The position numbers and the translations under genes were made by a program. The notes under the pieces were generated by a model that searched no databases, had not been told where the DNA came from, and worked only from the letters and a program-made list of their open reading frames with translations. A DNA stretch of 64,000 bases from Thermomonas carbonis (GTDB lineage Bacteria > Pseudomonadota > Gammaproteobacteria > Xanthomonadales > Xanthomonadaceae), in contig NZ_CP060719.1 in assembly GCF_014396975.1 (NCBI RefSeq), positions 1,522,001 through 1,586,000 of the forward strand. The letters are read 5' to 3'. Positions 8,241-16,170 of the stretch are shown here, piece after piece. The number at the start of each line of letters is the position of its first letter. Position 1 is the stretch's first letter.

Positions 8241-9773
8241 TCAGTGCCCGGGCATGCCTTCGCCGGATGCCGTTGATACCCGATCCGCAGCCAGCAGCTT
8301 CGTGATCCGCGCAGCCATGTAGTCGTGGAACGGGTTGTAGCTGAGCCGTTCCAGGCTGGCCTGCGGCACCACCAGGGTGTTGCGTTCGCCGCGCAGGGCG
8401 ATCGCGCCGAGTTGCAGCGGATGGCCCTCGCGCGGAATGTGTCCGTACAGCGCATCGTCTTCGGCGAAGGGCAGGGCGATGTGCGAGAGCGAGAACACAT
8501 CGGCCGGATAGTCGATGCCGAGCGGCTGCATCGCGACTGCACCACCGCCGGCAGGGCGCGTGCGTGCGACCGCGGCAGGATCGTCGAGCGAGGTCGTGCC
8601 CACCATCGTTGCCGCATGCGCGTGCGCGGGGCCGTGCAGCAGTGCGTCGGCCCATGCGGTGGTCGCAGGGACCTGCAGCGGTTGCAGCAGGCGGTTGCGG
8701 TTGACGTCGAACAGCACCAGTTCGTTGCGATTCGTCGCGAGCTTGTCGAACAGCAGGCGGTCGACGGCGGATGCATCGACGGTGTCGTCGACCACCGACT
8801 GGAACGCGAGGATCGGCGGCAGGCCCGACAGGCGGCCATCGGCGGCCAGCGCGGCCAGACCGTCCTGCAATGCGGCAGTGACCAGGTAGGACTCGCGCGC
8901 GGCGTGCACCGGGAACGAGTTGTACTTGAACGGGTTGTACTCGGGCAGCACCTCCGACCACGCGGAGCGCGCATAGCGTGGCAATAAGGCAGGCAGCCCG
9001 GCGAGTCCCGCATAACGGGCGAAGGCGCTGACCTTGATCATCGGCGACAGCAGGATCAGGTGGTCGGCATCGACCCGTTGCCCGCGCCGCAGCCGCTCGA
9101 CTTCATGCAGCAGGGCCAGCGCACCGCCATTCGAGTAACCCACCAGGTGCACCGGCAGGCGTCCATCGGCGTGACGCCGGGCTTCGTCCATCGCCACCGC
9201 CACCGCGGCCTGCCACTGCGAGCGCTCGGCACGCACCAGCGCGCCCGGCACGGTGCCATGCCCGGGCATGCGCGGCACGATCGCGATGTAGCCCGCCGCG
9301 TTGTACAGCGTGGCCAGCCGCAACATGCTGTAGGGCGCGTCGGTCAGGCCGTGCACCAGCACCGCGACCCCGCGCGGCGCGCCGCGCGTCTCCAATACGA
9401 ACGAACGATTCCAGTCGCGCCGGAAACGGTCGGGCGCACTCAGGCTGCCGGCGGTGTAGCGATTGAGCGGATGCGCGTCTTCCGGCGTCATGGCGGCATC
9501 GAGCTCGGCGCGGACGCGCGCAAACAGAGCGGTCTCGCCGGCGATGTAGGCCTGCCAATCGCCGCGCAGGATGTCCGCGGCGGACGGTTCTTCCGCCGCC
9601 AGCGTGTGCCACGGCTGCAGCGGCGATGCCTTGGCCGCCTGCCATGCACGCAGCGCCAGCAACGCGATGGCGATGCAGGCCGCGATCACGATCAGTCGCA
9701 GCGCGTGGCCTGCACTCGCGGGCAGCCAATGCTGTCGTCCGGTGGGCGTGGCGTCCGGTTGCTTCGAGCTCAT
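8241..9773 (-). CDS. Membrane-anchored alpha/beta-fold hydrolase
   Basis: The 510-residue protein has one N-terminal transmembrane helix (about residues 20-42), then an alpha/beta hydrolase domain. The latter shows [13 protein letters not shown] (oxyanion region), the nucleophile elbow GYSNGG, and a C-terminal VVDDTV (Asp) and REGHP (candidate His). The long C-terminal half is unusual for a simple lipase. No substrate can be named. The start at 9773 is chosen since the membrane anchor follows it directly; a GTG 25 codons upstream is less likely. Confidence 0.75.
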   Translation of the reverse strand: MSSKQPDATPTGRQHWLPASAGHALRLIVIAACIAIALLALRAWQAAKASPLQPWHTLAAEEPSAADILRGDWQAYIAGETALFARVRAELDAAMTPEDAHPLNRYTAGSLSAPDRFRRDWNRSFVLETRGAPRGVAVLVHGLTDAPYSMLRLATLYNAAGYIAIVPRMPGHGTVPGALVRAERSQWQAAVAVAMDEARRHADGRLPVHLVGYSNGGALALLHEVERLRRGQRVDADHLILLSPMIKVSAFARYAGLAGLPALLPRYARSAWSEVLPEYNPFKYNSFPVHAARESYLVTAALQDGLAALAADGRLSGLPPILAFQSVVDDTVDASAVDRLLFDKLATNRNELVLFDVNRNRLLQPLQVPATTAWADALLHGPAHAHAATMVGTTSLDDPAAVARTRPAGGGAVAMQPLGIDYPADVFSLSHIALPFAEDDALYGHIPREGHPLQLGAIALRGERNTLVVPQASLERLSYNPFHDYMAARITKLLAADRVSTASGEGMPGH

Positions 9774-9887
9774 GCGCAGGGGATCCGCGATGCAGGCATG
9801 GCCCGCATGATGCGGGCAAATCGCGGGCTGCGGGCCTGCATGCGCCACGCGTTATCCTTGCGCGTCGAATCCGATCGGGTCATCCCC

Positions 9888-10325
9888 ATGCAACGCATCC
9901 TCGTGTCCCTTGCCCTGTTCGCCGCCATCGGCCTGGCCCATGCCGGCGAAGCCGTCCACTTCGGCAAGCCGCTGCCTTCCACCGCGCCGGTCGCCGTCGC
10001 CGATGCAGTCGCGGCGTTCGACCAGCACGCCGGCAAGCCGCAGCGCTTCAGCGGCCGCATCGTCGAGGTCTGCCAGGCCGAGGGCTGCTGGATGGTGCTG
10101 GAGGACAACGGCCAGACCGCGCGGGTGATGTTCAAGGATCATGCGTTCCTGATCCCGAAGGACAGCAGCGGCCGCGCCCAGGTTGGGGGCGTGCTCTCGC
10201 GCAAGGAACTCACGCCGGAGCAGGTGGCGCACCTGCAGGAAGACGGCAAGGGCCTGGCGGTGTCGCCGGTCGAGTACCGCATCCTCGCCGACGGCCTGGA
10301 GATCGAAGCCGGACCGAAGTCGTGA
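9888..10325 (+). CDS. DUF4920 exported protein
   Basis: The 145-residue product has a signal peptide ending GLAHAG and a small domain with VCQAEGCWM, the CxxxxCWM hallmark of DUF4920, an OB-fold-like family of unknown function. The two Cys could bind metal or form a disulfide. The next gene starts 5 bases after its stop, so the two are probably translated from one mRNA. Confidence 0.8.
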   Translation: MQRILVSLALFAAIGLAHAGEAVHFGKPLPSTAPVAVADAVAAFDQHAGKPQRFSGRIVEVCQAEGCWMVLEDNGQTARVMFKDHAFLIPKDSSGRAQVGGVLSRKELTPEQVAHLQEDGKGLAVSPVEYRILADGLEIEAGPKS

Positions 10326-10330
10326 CCGCC

Positions 10331-10669
10331 ATGTCGGAACTGCCGCCCTGTCCGCGCTGCGCGTCCGCGTACACGTACGAGGACGGTGGCCAGTATGTCT
10401 GCCCGGAATGCGCCCACGAATGGTCGCCGGCGCAGGCAGAGGCCGCTGATGAAGCGAAGGTGGTGCGCGATGCGGTCGGCAACCTGCTGCAGGATGGCGA
10501 CACCGTCACCGTCATCAAGGATCTCAAGCTCAAGGGCTCGTCGCTGGTGGTGAAGGTCGGGACCAAGGTGCGCAACATCCGCTTGGTCGATGGCGACCAC
10601 GACATCGACTGCAAGGTCGAGGGCATCGGCCAGATGGGCCTCAAGTCCGAGTTCGTGAAGAAGGCCTGA
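10331..10669 (+). CDS. yjdM: YjdM/PhnA-family zinc-ribbon protein
   Basis: The 112-residue protein has an N-terminal zinc ribbon (CPRC and CPEC, 18 residues apart) and the C-terminal PhnA domain with [20 protein letters not shown]. Once called an alkylphosphonate uptake protein, the family is not part of C-P lyase and its role is unclear. The length matches E. coli YjdM. An in-frame GTG three codons upstream is an alternative start. Confidence 0.92.
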   Translation: MSELPPCPRCASAYTYEDGGQYVCPECAHEWSPAQAEAADEAKVVRDAVGNLLQDGDTVTVIKDLKLKGSSLVVKVGTKVRNIRLVDGDHDIDCKVEGIGQMGLKSEFVKKA

Positions 10670-10745
10670 AGTCGCGTCGTTGCAGGGCGCGAAACCGGGC
10701 CTTCCGGCACATGCGCGGCATGCCGCAGCCGGTGAGGCTCGGGCG

Positions 10746-11696
10746 ATGAAACGACTCGCCTGCTTCGCACTCTTGCTGTTCGCCAGCCTGCCCTGCCTTG
10801 CGCAGCAAGTCGGCGATCGCGAGTTCGCCCCCAAGGTGTCGCCATCGGCCTTCGCCGAAGGCAAGGGCCCGGTGGTCTGCCTGGACGAGGCGCACCACAA
10901 CTTCCACACGCTTGACGGACGCTTCCATGCCTTCGGCGCATTGCTGCGCCGCGACGGTTACGTGGTGCAACCGAACCGTTCCGTCTTCGATGCGACGAGT
11001 CTGTCCGCCTGCGCGGTGCTGGTCATCGCCAATGCGCAACCCAGCGACGCGAACTGGAACGACTATCCGACGCCCACGCCGTCCGCGTTCGCCCCGGCCG
11101 AAATCGCAGCGGTGCGCGAGTGGGTGCAAGGCGGTGGCCGCCTGTTGCTGATCGCCGACCACATGCCGCTGGCCGGCGCGGCGCTGGCACTGGCCGCGGC
11201 GTTCGATGTGGAGTTCAGCGACGGCTTCGCGTTCGCCGGTGTGGGCGACGAGGCGAAGGCGAAGCCCACGCTGTTCCGCCTCGACGAGGGGACGCTGGCC
11301 GACCACGCGATCCTGCGCGGACGCAATGCCGATGAAGCGATCGCGCAACTGCGCTCGTTCACAGGCCAGGCCTTCCGGGCGCCGGGCGCGCAGCCGTTGA
11401 TGGTGTTGCCGGCAGGATTCATCTCGCTGCATCCGGCGAAGGCGTGGAAATTCGACGATGCGACGCCGCGAGTCGAGGTCGGCGGCTGGTTGCAGGGCGC
11501 GGTGAAGCACGTCGGCAAGGGCCGCGCGGCGTTCTTCGGCGAGGCCGCGATGTTCACCGCGCAATCGACCGGTACCGAGCGCCGCCCGATGGGCATGAAC
11601 TCGCCGGATGCCGAACAGAACGCGCAGTTCGTGTTGAACCTGTTGCACTGGCTGGCGCCGCCTTCGGCCGGGTCGACGAGCGCGACCCACGGCTGA
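10746..11696 (+). CDS. Exported protein, GATase1-like/DUF4350-type fold
   Basis: The 316-residue protein has a signal peptide ending SLPCLAQ. The mature part reads as a Rossmann-like domain: VVCLDEAHHNFHTLDGRF, then VLVIANAQ, then WVQGGGRLLLIADH. The last is a pattern of DUF4350 and related non-catalytic glutaminase-like folds, which lack the catalytic Cys. Its role is unknown, possibly sugar or polymer related. It converges with a diguanylate cyclase gene 6 bases downstream. Confidence 0.65.
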   Translation: MKRLACFALLLFASLPCLAQQVGDREFAPKVSPSAFAEGKGPVVCLDEAHHNFHTLDGRFHAFGALLRRDGYVVQPNRSVFDATSLSACAVLVIANAQPSDANWNDYPTPTPSAFAPAEIAAVREWVQGGGRLLLIADHMPLAGAALALAAAFDVEFSDGFAFAGVGDEAKAKPTLFRLDEGTLADHAILRGRNADEAIAQLRSFTGQAFRAPGAQPLMVLPAGFISLHPAKAWKFDDATPRVEVGGWLQGAVKHVGKGRAAFFGEAAMFTAQSTGTERRPMGMNSPDAEQNAQFVLNLLHWLAPPSAGSTSATHG

Positions 11697-11702
11697 CCTG
11701 CG

Positions 11703-12758
11703 TCAGCCGGCCATCACCCGGTCGCGGCCGGCGTGCTTGGCTGCATACAACGCGGTGTCCGCACGTTGCAGCAGGCTGGCGATAATGTCGCCCGGCTGCA
11801 CGCTGGCCACGCCGATGCTGATCGTGACCGGCAACGCCGCCGAGGCGAACTTCACCGCCTCGCGCAGGTATTCGCATTGCAGCACCGCCTGGTCGAGGCC
11901 GACGCCAGGCAGCACCCAGGCGAACTCCTCGCCACCATGACGCGCCAGCAGGCCGTGCCCTGCGCTCGCCGCACGCATGGTGTTCGCCACCTGCACCAGC
12001 ACGTCATCGCCGGCGGCGTGGCCGTGGGTGTCGTTGACCGCCTTGAAGTGGTCGATGTCGAGCAGCGCGACGCAGCAGGCGTCATCGCCTTCCAGCGCGA
12101 GTTCCAGCGCCGCGCCCAGAGCGCGCCGGTTGGCGAGCCCGGTCAGTGCATCCAGACGCACCTGTTCGTGCAGGTCGGCATTGGCCAGTTCCAGTTGCTC
12201 GCTGAAGCGAGTCAGCTGATCCTCGTACCAGTTGCGATCCTGCAGTTGCAACTTCAGTTCGCGGCTCACCCGGTGCAACTCGAGCAGCGAGGACACTTGC
12301 CTCGACAAGGCATCGAGCGCCTTCAGCTGGAACGGTTCCAGCTTGCGCGGCGTGTCGTCGAGGACGCACAGCGTGCCCAGCGGCAGGCCTTCGAGATCCA
12401 GCAGCGGCGCGCCCGCGTAGAAGCGGATGCCGGGCGCGTCGGTGACCAGCGGGTTGTCGCGGAAACGCAAGTCCTCGCGCGCGTCGGCGATCACCATCGT
12501 CTGGCCCGGGTCAAGGATGGCATGCGCGCAGAACGAGACGTCGCGCGAGGTTTCTGTATCCGCCAGGCCGAGGCGCGCCTTGAACCACTGGCGATCGGTA
12601 TCCACCAGCGACACCAGGGCCATCGGCACGCCGCAGATGGCCGCAGCGATGGACACGAGGTCGTCGAAGGCAGCGTCGGATCCGCTGTCGAGAATCCCGG
12701 ACCGATGCAGCGCACGCAGGCGCTCGGCTTCGTTGTCCGGTTTCGCTGGGCGCTGCAT
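11703..12758 (-). CDS. GAF-GGEEF diguanylate cyclase
   Basis: The 351-residue cytoplasmic protein has a GAF domain (about residues 20-165, with VSLVDTDRQWFKA and FCAHAI), a coiled-coil linker (about 165-195) and a GGDEF domain with active site HGGEEF. The inhibitory RxxD is missing: the matching residues are AGHG. It may therefore escape product inhibition through that site. The GAF domain is of the type found with light or redox sensors, but no chromophore Cys is evident. Confidence 0.88.
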   Translation of the reverse strand: MQRPAKPDNEAERLRALHRSGILDSGSDAAFDDLVSIAAAICGVPMALVSLVDTDRQWFKARLGLADTETSRDVSFCAHAILDPGQTMVIADAREDLRFRDNPLVTDAPGIRFYAGAPLLDLEGLPLGTLCVLDDTPRKLEPFQLKALDALSRQVSSLLELHRVSRELKLQLQDRNWYEDQLTRFSEQLELANADLHEQVRLDALTGLANRRALGAALELALEGDDACCVALLDIDHFKAVNDTHGHAAGDDVLVQVANTMRAASAGHGLLARHGGEEFAWVLPGVGLDQAVLQCEYLREAVKFASAALPVTISIGVASVQPGDIIASLLQRADTALYAAKHAGRDRVMAG

Positions 12759-12820
12759 CTGGCTGTCCGCGATGATGGATGGAGATAGCTTAGCGCCGTG
12801 GGTCGCGCCGGCGCCTTCAC

Positions 12821-13345
12821 TCAGATGACCAGCGCCGCATGCAATGGCGCGTCGCCATCCCAGCGCGCGCGTCCGTTGAGGAAACCCAACTCGATCAGCA
12901 TCGACACGCCGACCACCTCGACCTGCAACTGCTTCGCCAGCCCGTGCGCCGCCAGCAAGGTGCCGCCGGTGGCCAGCACGTCATCTGCCAGCAACACGCG
13001 TGCGCCCGGCGGCAGCGCGTCTGCCTGCACCTGCAGCGCGTCCTCGCCGTATTCGAGCGCGTAGGCCTGGGTGAACACGCGGCCGGGCAGCTTGCCCGGC
13101 TTGCGCAGCGGGACGATGCCGGCACCCAGCGCGCGCGCCAGCGGTGTGCCGAGCAGGAAACCGCGCGCCTCCATCGCCAGCACGGCGTCGATGCGGATGC
13201 CGTGCCACGGCGCCGCCAGCGCTTCGATCGCGTCGTCGAAGGCCGCGGCATCGGCGAGCACCGGCATGATGTCCTTGAACACGATGCCCGGCTTCGGAAA
13301 GCCGGGCACGTCGCGGATCAATCGGGTCCAGTGGCTGTTGGTCAT
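12821..13345 (-). CDS. apt: Adenine phosphoribosyltransferase
   Basis: The 174-residue enzyme salvages adenine to AMP with PRPP. It shows the start region DVPGFPKPGIVFKDI, the hood element AMEARGFLLG, and the PRPP-binding loop VLLADDVLATGGTL. The start at 13345 gives the normal family length; open sequence upstream is non-coding. It lies about 110 bases downstream of ald on the same strand, with a hairpin between. Confidence 0.94.
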   Translation of the reverse strand: MTNSHWTRLIRDVPGFPKPGIVFKDIMPVLADAAAFDDAIEALAAPWHGIRIDAVLAMEARGFLLGTPLARALGAGIVPLRKPGKLPGRVFTQAYALEYGEDALQVQADALPPGARVLLADDVLATGGTLLAAHGLAKQLQVEVVGVSMLIELGFLNGRARWDGDAPLHAALVI

Positions 13346-13405
13346 GGCGGCGTCATCGGGAGCGGCTGCCCATGATGCCGCGCGAGCCGGTCGCCGCATA
13401 CACGA

Positions 13406-13427
13406 AGGGGACGGCAAGCCGTCCCCT
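13406..13427 (-). terminator. Hairpin between ald and apt
   Basis: AGGGGACGG pairs with CCGTCCCCT around a CAAG loop, a 9-bp GC-rich stem 27 bases past the ald stop. No T run follows, so termination may be partial or Rho-assisted. Confidence 0.5.
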
Positions 13428-13453
13428 CCGGGGCATCCCTGCCACAAGCGGGA

Positions 13454-14572
13454 TCAGAGACCCAGCACGCTCTCCGCGCTGGTGTAGGGCAGGCCATGCG
13501 CCTCGGCGACCGGCTCGCAGGTCAGCTTGCCTTCGCAGACGTTGAGGCCTTCGCGCAGGTGCGGATCCTGCTCCAGCGCCTTGCGCCAACCCTTGTCGGC
13601 CAGGGCCAGGGTGAACGGCAGGGTCACGCTGTTCAGCGCGAAGGTCGAGGTGCGCGCGACCGCGCCCGGCATGTTGGCCACGCAGTAATGCACGACGCCG
13701 TCGACCACGTAGGTCGGGTCGGCATGCGTCGTTGCGCGTGAGGTTTCCACGCAGCCGCCCTGGTCGATGGCGACGTCCACGATCACCGAGCCCGGCTTCA
13801 TCGTCTTCAGCATGTCGCGGGTGACCAGCTTCGGCGCGGCCGCGCCCGGCACCAGCACCGTGCCGATCAGCAGGTCGGCGCGACGCACCAGTTCCTCGAT
13901 CGCGGAACGCGTCGAGAACACGGTGGAGATCGAGGTGCCGAACTGGCTGGCGAGGCGCTTCAGCGCATCCGCCGAGCGGTCGACCACGGTGACCTGCGCG
14001 CCCATGCCCACGGCAATCGTCGCTGCGTGAGTACCGGACACGCCGCCGCCGAGGATCACGACTTCGGCAGCGGGCACGCCGGGCACGCCGCCCAGCAGCA
14101 CGCCGCGGCCGCCCTGCGCCTTCTCCAGCGCGTGCGCGCCGACCTGCGGGGCCAACCGACCGGCGACTTCCGACATCGGGGTCAGCAGCGGCAGCGAGCC
14201 GTTCGCCGCAGTGACGGTTTCATAGGCGATGCAGACCGCGCCGGAATCGATCAGGTCCTTGGTCTGCGGCGCATCGGGGGCGAGGTGCAGGTAGGTGAAC
14301 AGGATCTGCCCCGGGCGCAGCTTCTTGCGCTCCTCGGCCAGCGGCTCCTTCACCTTCACGATCATGTCGGCGCTGGCGAAGATCTCGTCGGCGGTCTCGA
14401 TCATGGTCGCGCCGGCAGCGATGTAGTCCTCGTCGGTCAGGCCGGCACCGAGGCCCGCGCCCTGCTGCACGATGACCTCGTGGCCGTGGTGGACCAGTTC
14501 CAGCACAGACGACGGGACCAGGCCGACGCGGTATTCGTGGTTCTTGATTTCCTTCGGTACGCCGACACGCAT
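13454..14572 (-). CDS. ald: Alanine dehydrogenase
   Basis: The 372-residue NAD-dependent enzyme interconverts L-alanine and pyruvate plus ammonia. It starts MRVGVPKEIKNHEYRVG and holds the substrate Lys and His motifs (VKVKEP, TYLHLAPD) and the NAD-binding VVILGGGVSGTHAA. The length equals the family's (about 371). The divergent Lrp-type gene on the other side of a 151-base promoter region is the likely regulator, as in several other bacteria. Confidence 0.95.
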   Translation of the reverse strand: MRVGVPKEIKNHEYRVGLVPSSVLELVHHGHEVIVQQGAGLGAGLTDEDYIAAGATMIETADEIFASADMIVKVKEPLAEERKKLRPGQILFTYLHLAPDAPQTKDLIDSGAVCIAYETVTAANGSLPLLTPMSEVAGRLAPQVGAHALEKAQGGRGVLLGGVPGVPAAEVVILGGGVSGTHAATIAVGMGAQVTVVDRSADALKRLASQFGTSISTVFSTRSAIEELVRRADLLIGTVLVPGAAAPKLVTRDMLKTMKPGSVIVDVAIDQGGCVETSRATTHADPTYVVDGVVHYCVANMPGAVARTSTFALNSVTLPFTLALADKGWRKALEQDPHLREGLNVCEGKLTCEPVAEAHGLPYTSAESVLGL

Positions 14573-14709
14573 GCTGGAATCCTCCCGTGGCAGGCGTCGG
14601 CGGACCCGGCGCCAGAAGGACGGCAGTATGCGCGGGGGATCGCGCACTTAGTCGCCGAATTCGTTGCCATGAATGCGCGGATGCCGCATTGTCTGCGAAT
14701 CCGAGGCTC

Positions 14710-14720
14710 ATTCGTCGAAT
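14710..14720. promoter_or_regulatory. Candidate operator in the ald/Lrp divergent promoter
   Basis: A perfect inverted repeat ATTCGTCGAAT lies 3 bases upstream of the regulator's ATG, inside the 151-base divergent region. Its size and AT-rich flanks suit an Lrp/AsnC half-site pair. A related CGAATTCG occurs near 14655. This is inference from position and symmetry only. Confidence 0.3.
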
Positions 14721-14723
14721 CAT

Positions 14724-15197
14724 ATGCGTGCCAATCTGCCGACCCTCGACGACCGCGACCGCGCGATCCTGCGCCTGCTGCAGGCGGACGGTCGGCTGAG
14801 CAACCTGGAGCTGGCCCAGCGCATCAACTTGTCGCCTTCGTCCTGCCTGCGCCGGGTCAAGCTGCTGGAGGAGTCCGGGCTGATCGCGCGCTACGTGATG
14901 CTGCTCGACGAGAAGCTCGCCGGCCTGCCCGGCACCGCCTTCGTGCTGGTCACCCTGGATCAGCAAGGCCGCGCCGCGCTGGACGCATTCGAGGCCGCGA
15001 TCAATCGCCATCCCGAAGTCACCGAATGCTGCCTGCTCGCCGGCACCGCCGACTACATGGTGCGCGTGGCCTATGCCGATGCCGCCGACTTCGAGCGCAT
15101 CCACACCGGCATCCTCACCCAGTTGCCCGGCGTGGTGCGCGTGCAATCCACGCTCGCGTTGCGCACGGTGAAGAAGACCACGGCCTTGCCGGTGTGA
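14724..15197 (+). CDS. Lrp/AsnC-family transcriptional regulator
   Basis: The 157-residue protein has an N-terminal helix-turn-helix (LSNLELAQRINLSPSSCLRRVKLLEESG) and a C-terminal RAM ligand-binding domain with GTADYMVRVAYAD. It is transcribed away from ald and is therefore the likely alanine-responsive activator or repressor of ald (AldR-like). The start at 14724 leaves the standard short arm before the DNA-binding helix. Confidence 0.9.
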   Translation: MRANLPTLDDRDRAILRLLQADGRLSNLELAQRINLSPSSCLRRVKLLEESGLIARYVMLLDEKLAGLPGTAFVLVTLDQQGRAALDAFEAAINRHPEVTECCLLAGTADYMVRVAYADAADFERIHTGILTQLPGVVRVQSTLALRTVKKTTALPV

Positions 15198-15320
15198 CGT
15201 GGCGCCTGCGGCATCGAGCCGGAGTCAACAAACGCTATGGTCAGAAACGTCGCCCCGGCACTACCCGCGGACTCACTGCGCTCGGCACACTCGCGCCAGT
15301 CGATGGCCTGGCGGGGAAGG

Positions 15321-16169
15321 ATGCGCAGCAAGCTGTTTGTTCCGGGCATTCGCCCCGAGTTGTTCGCCAAGGCATGGTCGGGCGATGCGGACGCATTGTC
15401 GTTCGACCTGGAGGATTCGGTGCCCGCCGCGCGCAAGCACGAGGCGCGCGGCAACGTGGTCGGATTCCTGTGCGGGCAGGGTGATGCGAGTGGGGCCAAA
15501 GCGATCATCGTGCGCACCAACGCCGTGGACACGGCGTGGTTCGGCGGCGACCTGGCCGCGCTGGCCGGCTGCGCCATCGACCTGTTGAATGTCCCGAAGA
15601 TCGAGGACACGGCGGCAGTCCGCGCGGCGGCCGACGCCGTGCGGGACAGCCACGGCCAGCAGGCACCCGGACTGCTGCTGAACATCGAGACACCGCGTGG
15701 GCTGGCGAACGCCGCGGCGATCGCCTGTGCGGATCCCCGCGTCGTCGGCCTGCAACTGGGCCTTGCCGATCTGTTCGAGCCGCATGGCATCGCGCGCACG
15801 CCGGCCAATGTGCATGCAGCGATGTTCGCGCTGCGCATGGCGGCGGCGCAGGCCGGGGTGTTCGTGCTGGATGCGGCTTGCGCGCGCATCGAGGATGCGG
15901 ACGGATTCGAGTCCGAAGCGCGGATGGCGCGCGAGCTCGGCTTCATCGGCAAGAGTTGCATCCATCCGCGCCAGGTTGCGCTGGCGAACCGCGTGTTCAT
16001 GCCGTCCGAACAGGAGATCGCGTGGGCACGGCGCGTGGTCGCCGCCGCCGCGGATGCCGAGGTGCGCGGGCATGGCGCGTTCCGACTGGACGGGCGCATG
16101 GTCGATGCGCCGTTCGTGGCGCGTGCGCGCAACCTGCTGCAGGCGATCGATCGCGAAGAGGAGAATTGA
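15321..16169 (+). CDS. CoA-ester lyase (HpcH/HpaI aldolase, citrate-lyase beta-like)
   Basis: The 282-residue TIM-barrel protein begins MRSKLFVPGIRPELFAKA and has FDLEDSV (Mg Asp/Glu), the second metal Glu in LLNIETPRGL, and GKSCIHPRQV. These mark the citramalyl-/malyl-CoA lyase branch, which splits 3-hydroxy-3-acyl CoA esters into acetyl-CoA or propionyl-CoA plus a keto acid. Exact substrate is unknown. The start at 15321 follows the conserved N-terminus, though GGGGAAGG abuts it; an ATG at 15303 is possible. The stop is one base from the symporter start, so the two form an operon. Confidence 0.85.
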   Translation: MRSKLFVPGIRPELFAKAWSGDADALSFDLEDSVPAARKHEARGNVVGFLCGQGDASGAKAIIVRTNAVDTAWFGGDLAALAGCAIDLLNVPKIEDTAAVRAAADAVRDSHGQQAPGLLLNIETPRGLANAAAIACADPRVVGLQLGLADLFEPHGIARTPANVHAAMFALRMAAAQAGVFVLDAACARIEDADGFESEARMARELGFIGKSCIHPRQVALANRVFMPSEQEIAWARRVVAAAADAEVRGHGAFRLDGRMVDAPFVARARNLLQAIDREEEN

Positions 16170-16170
16170 G

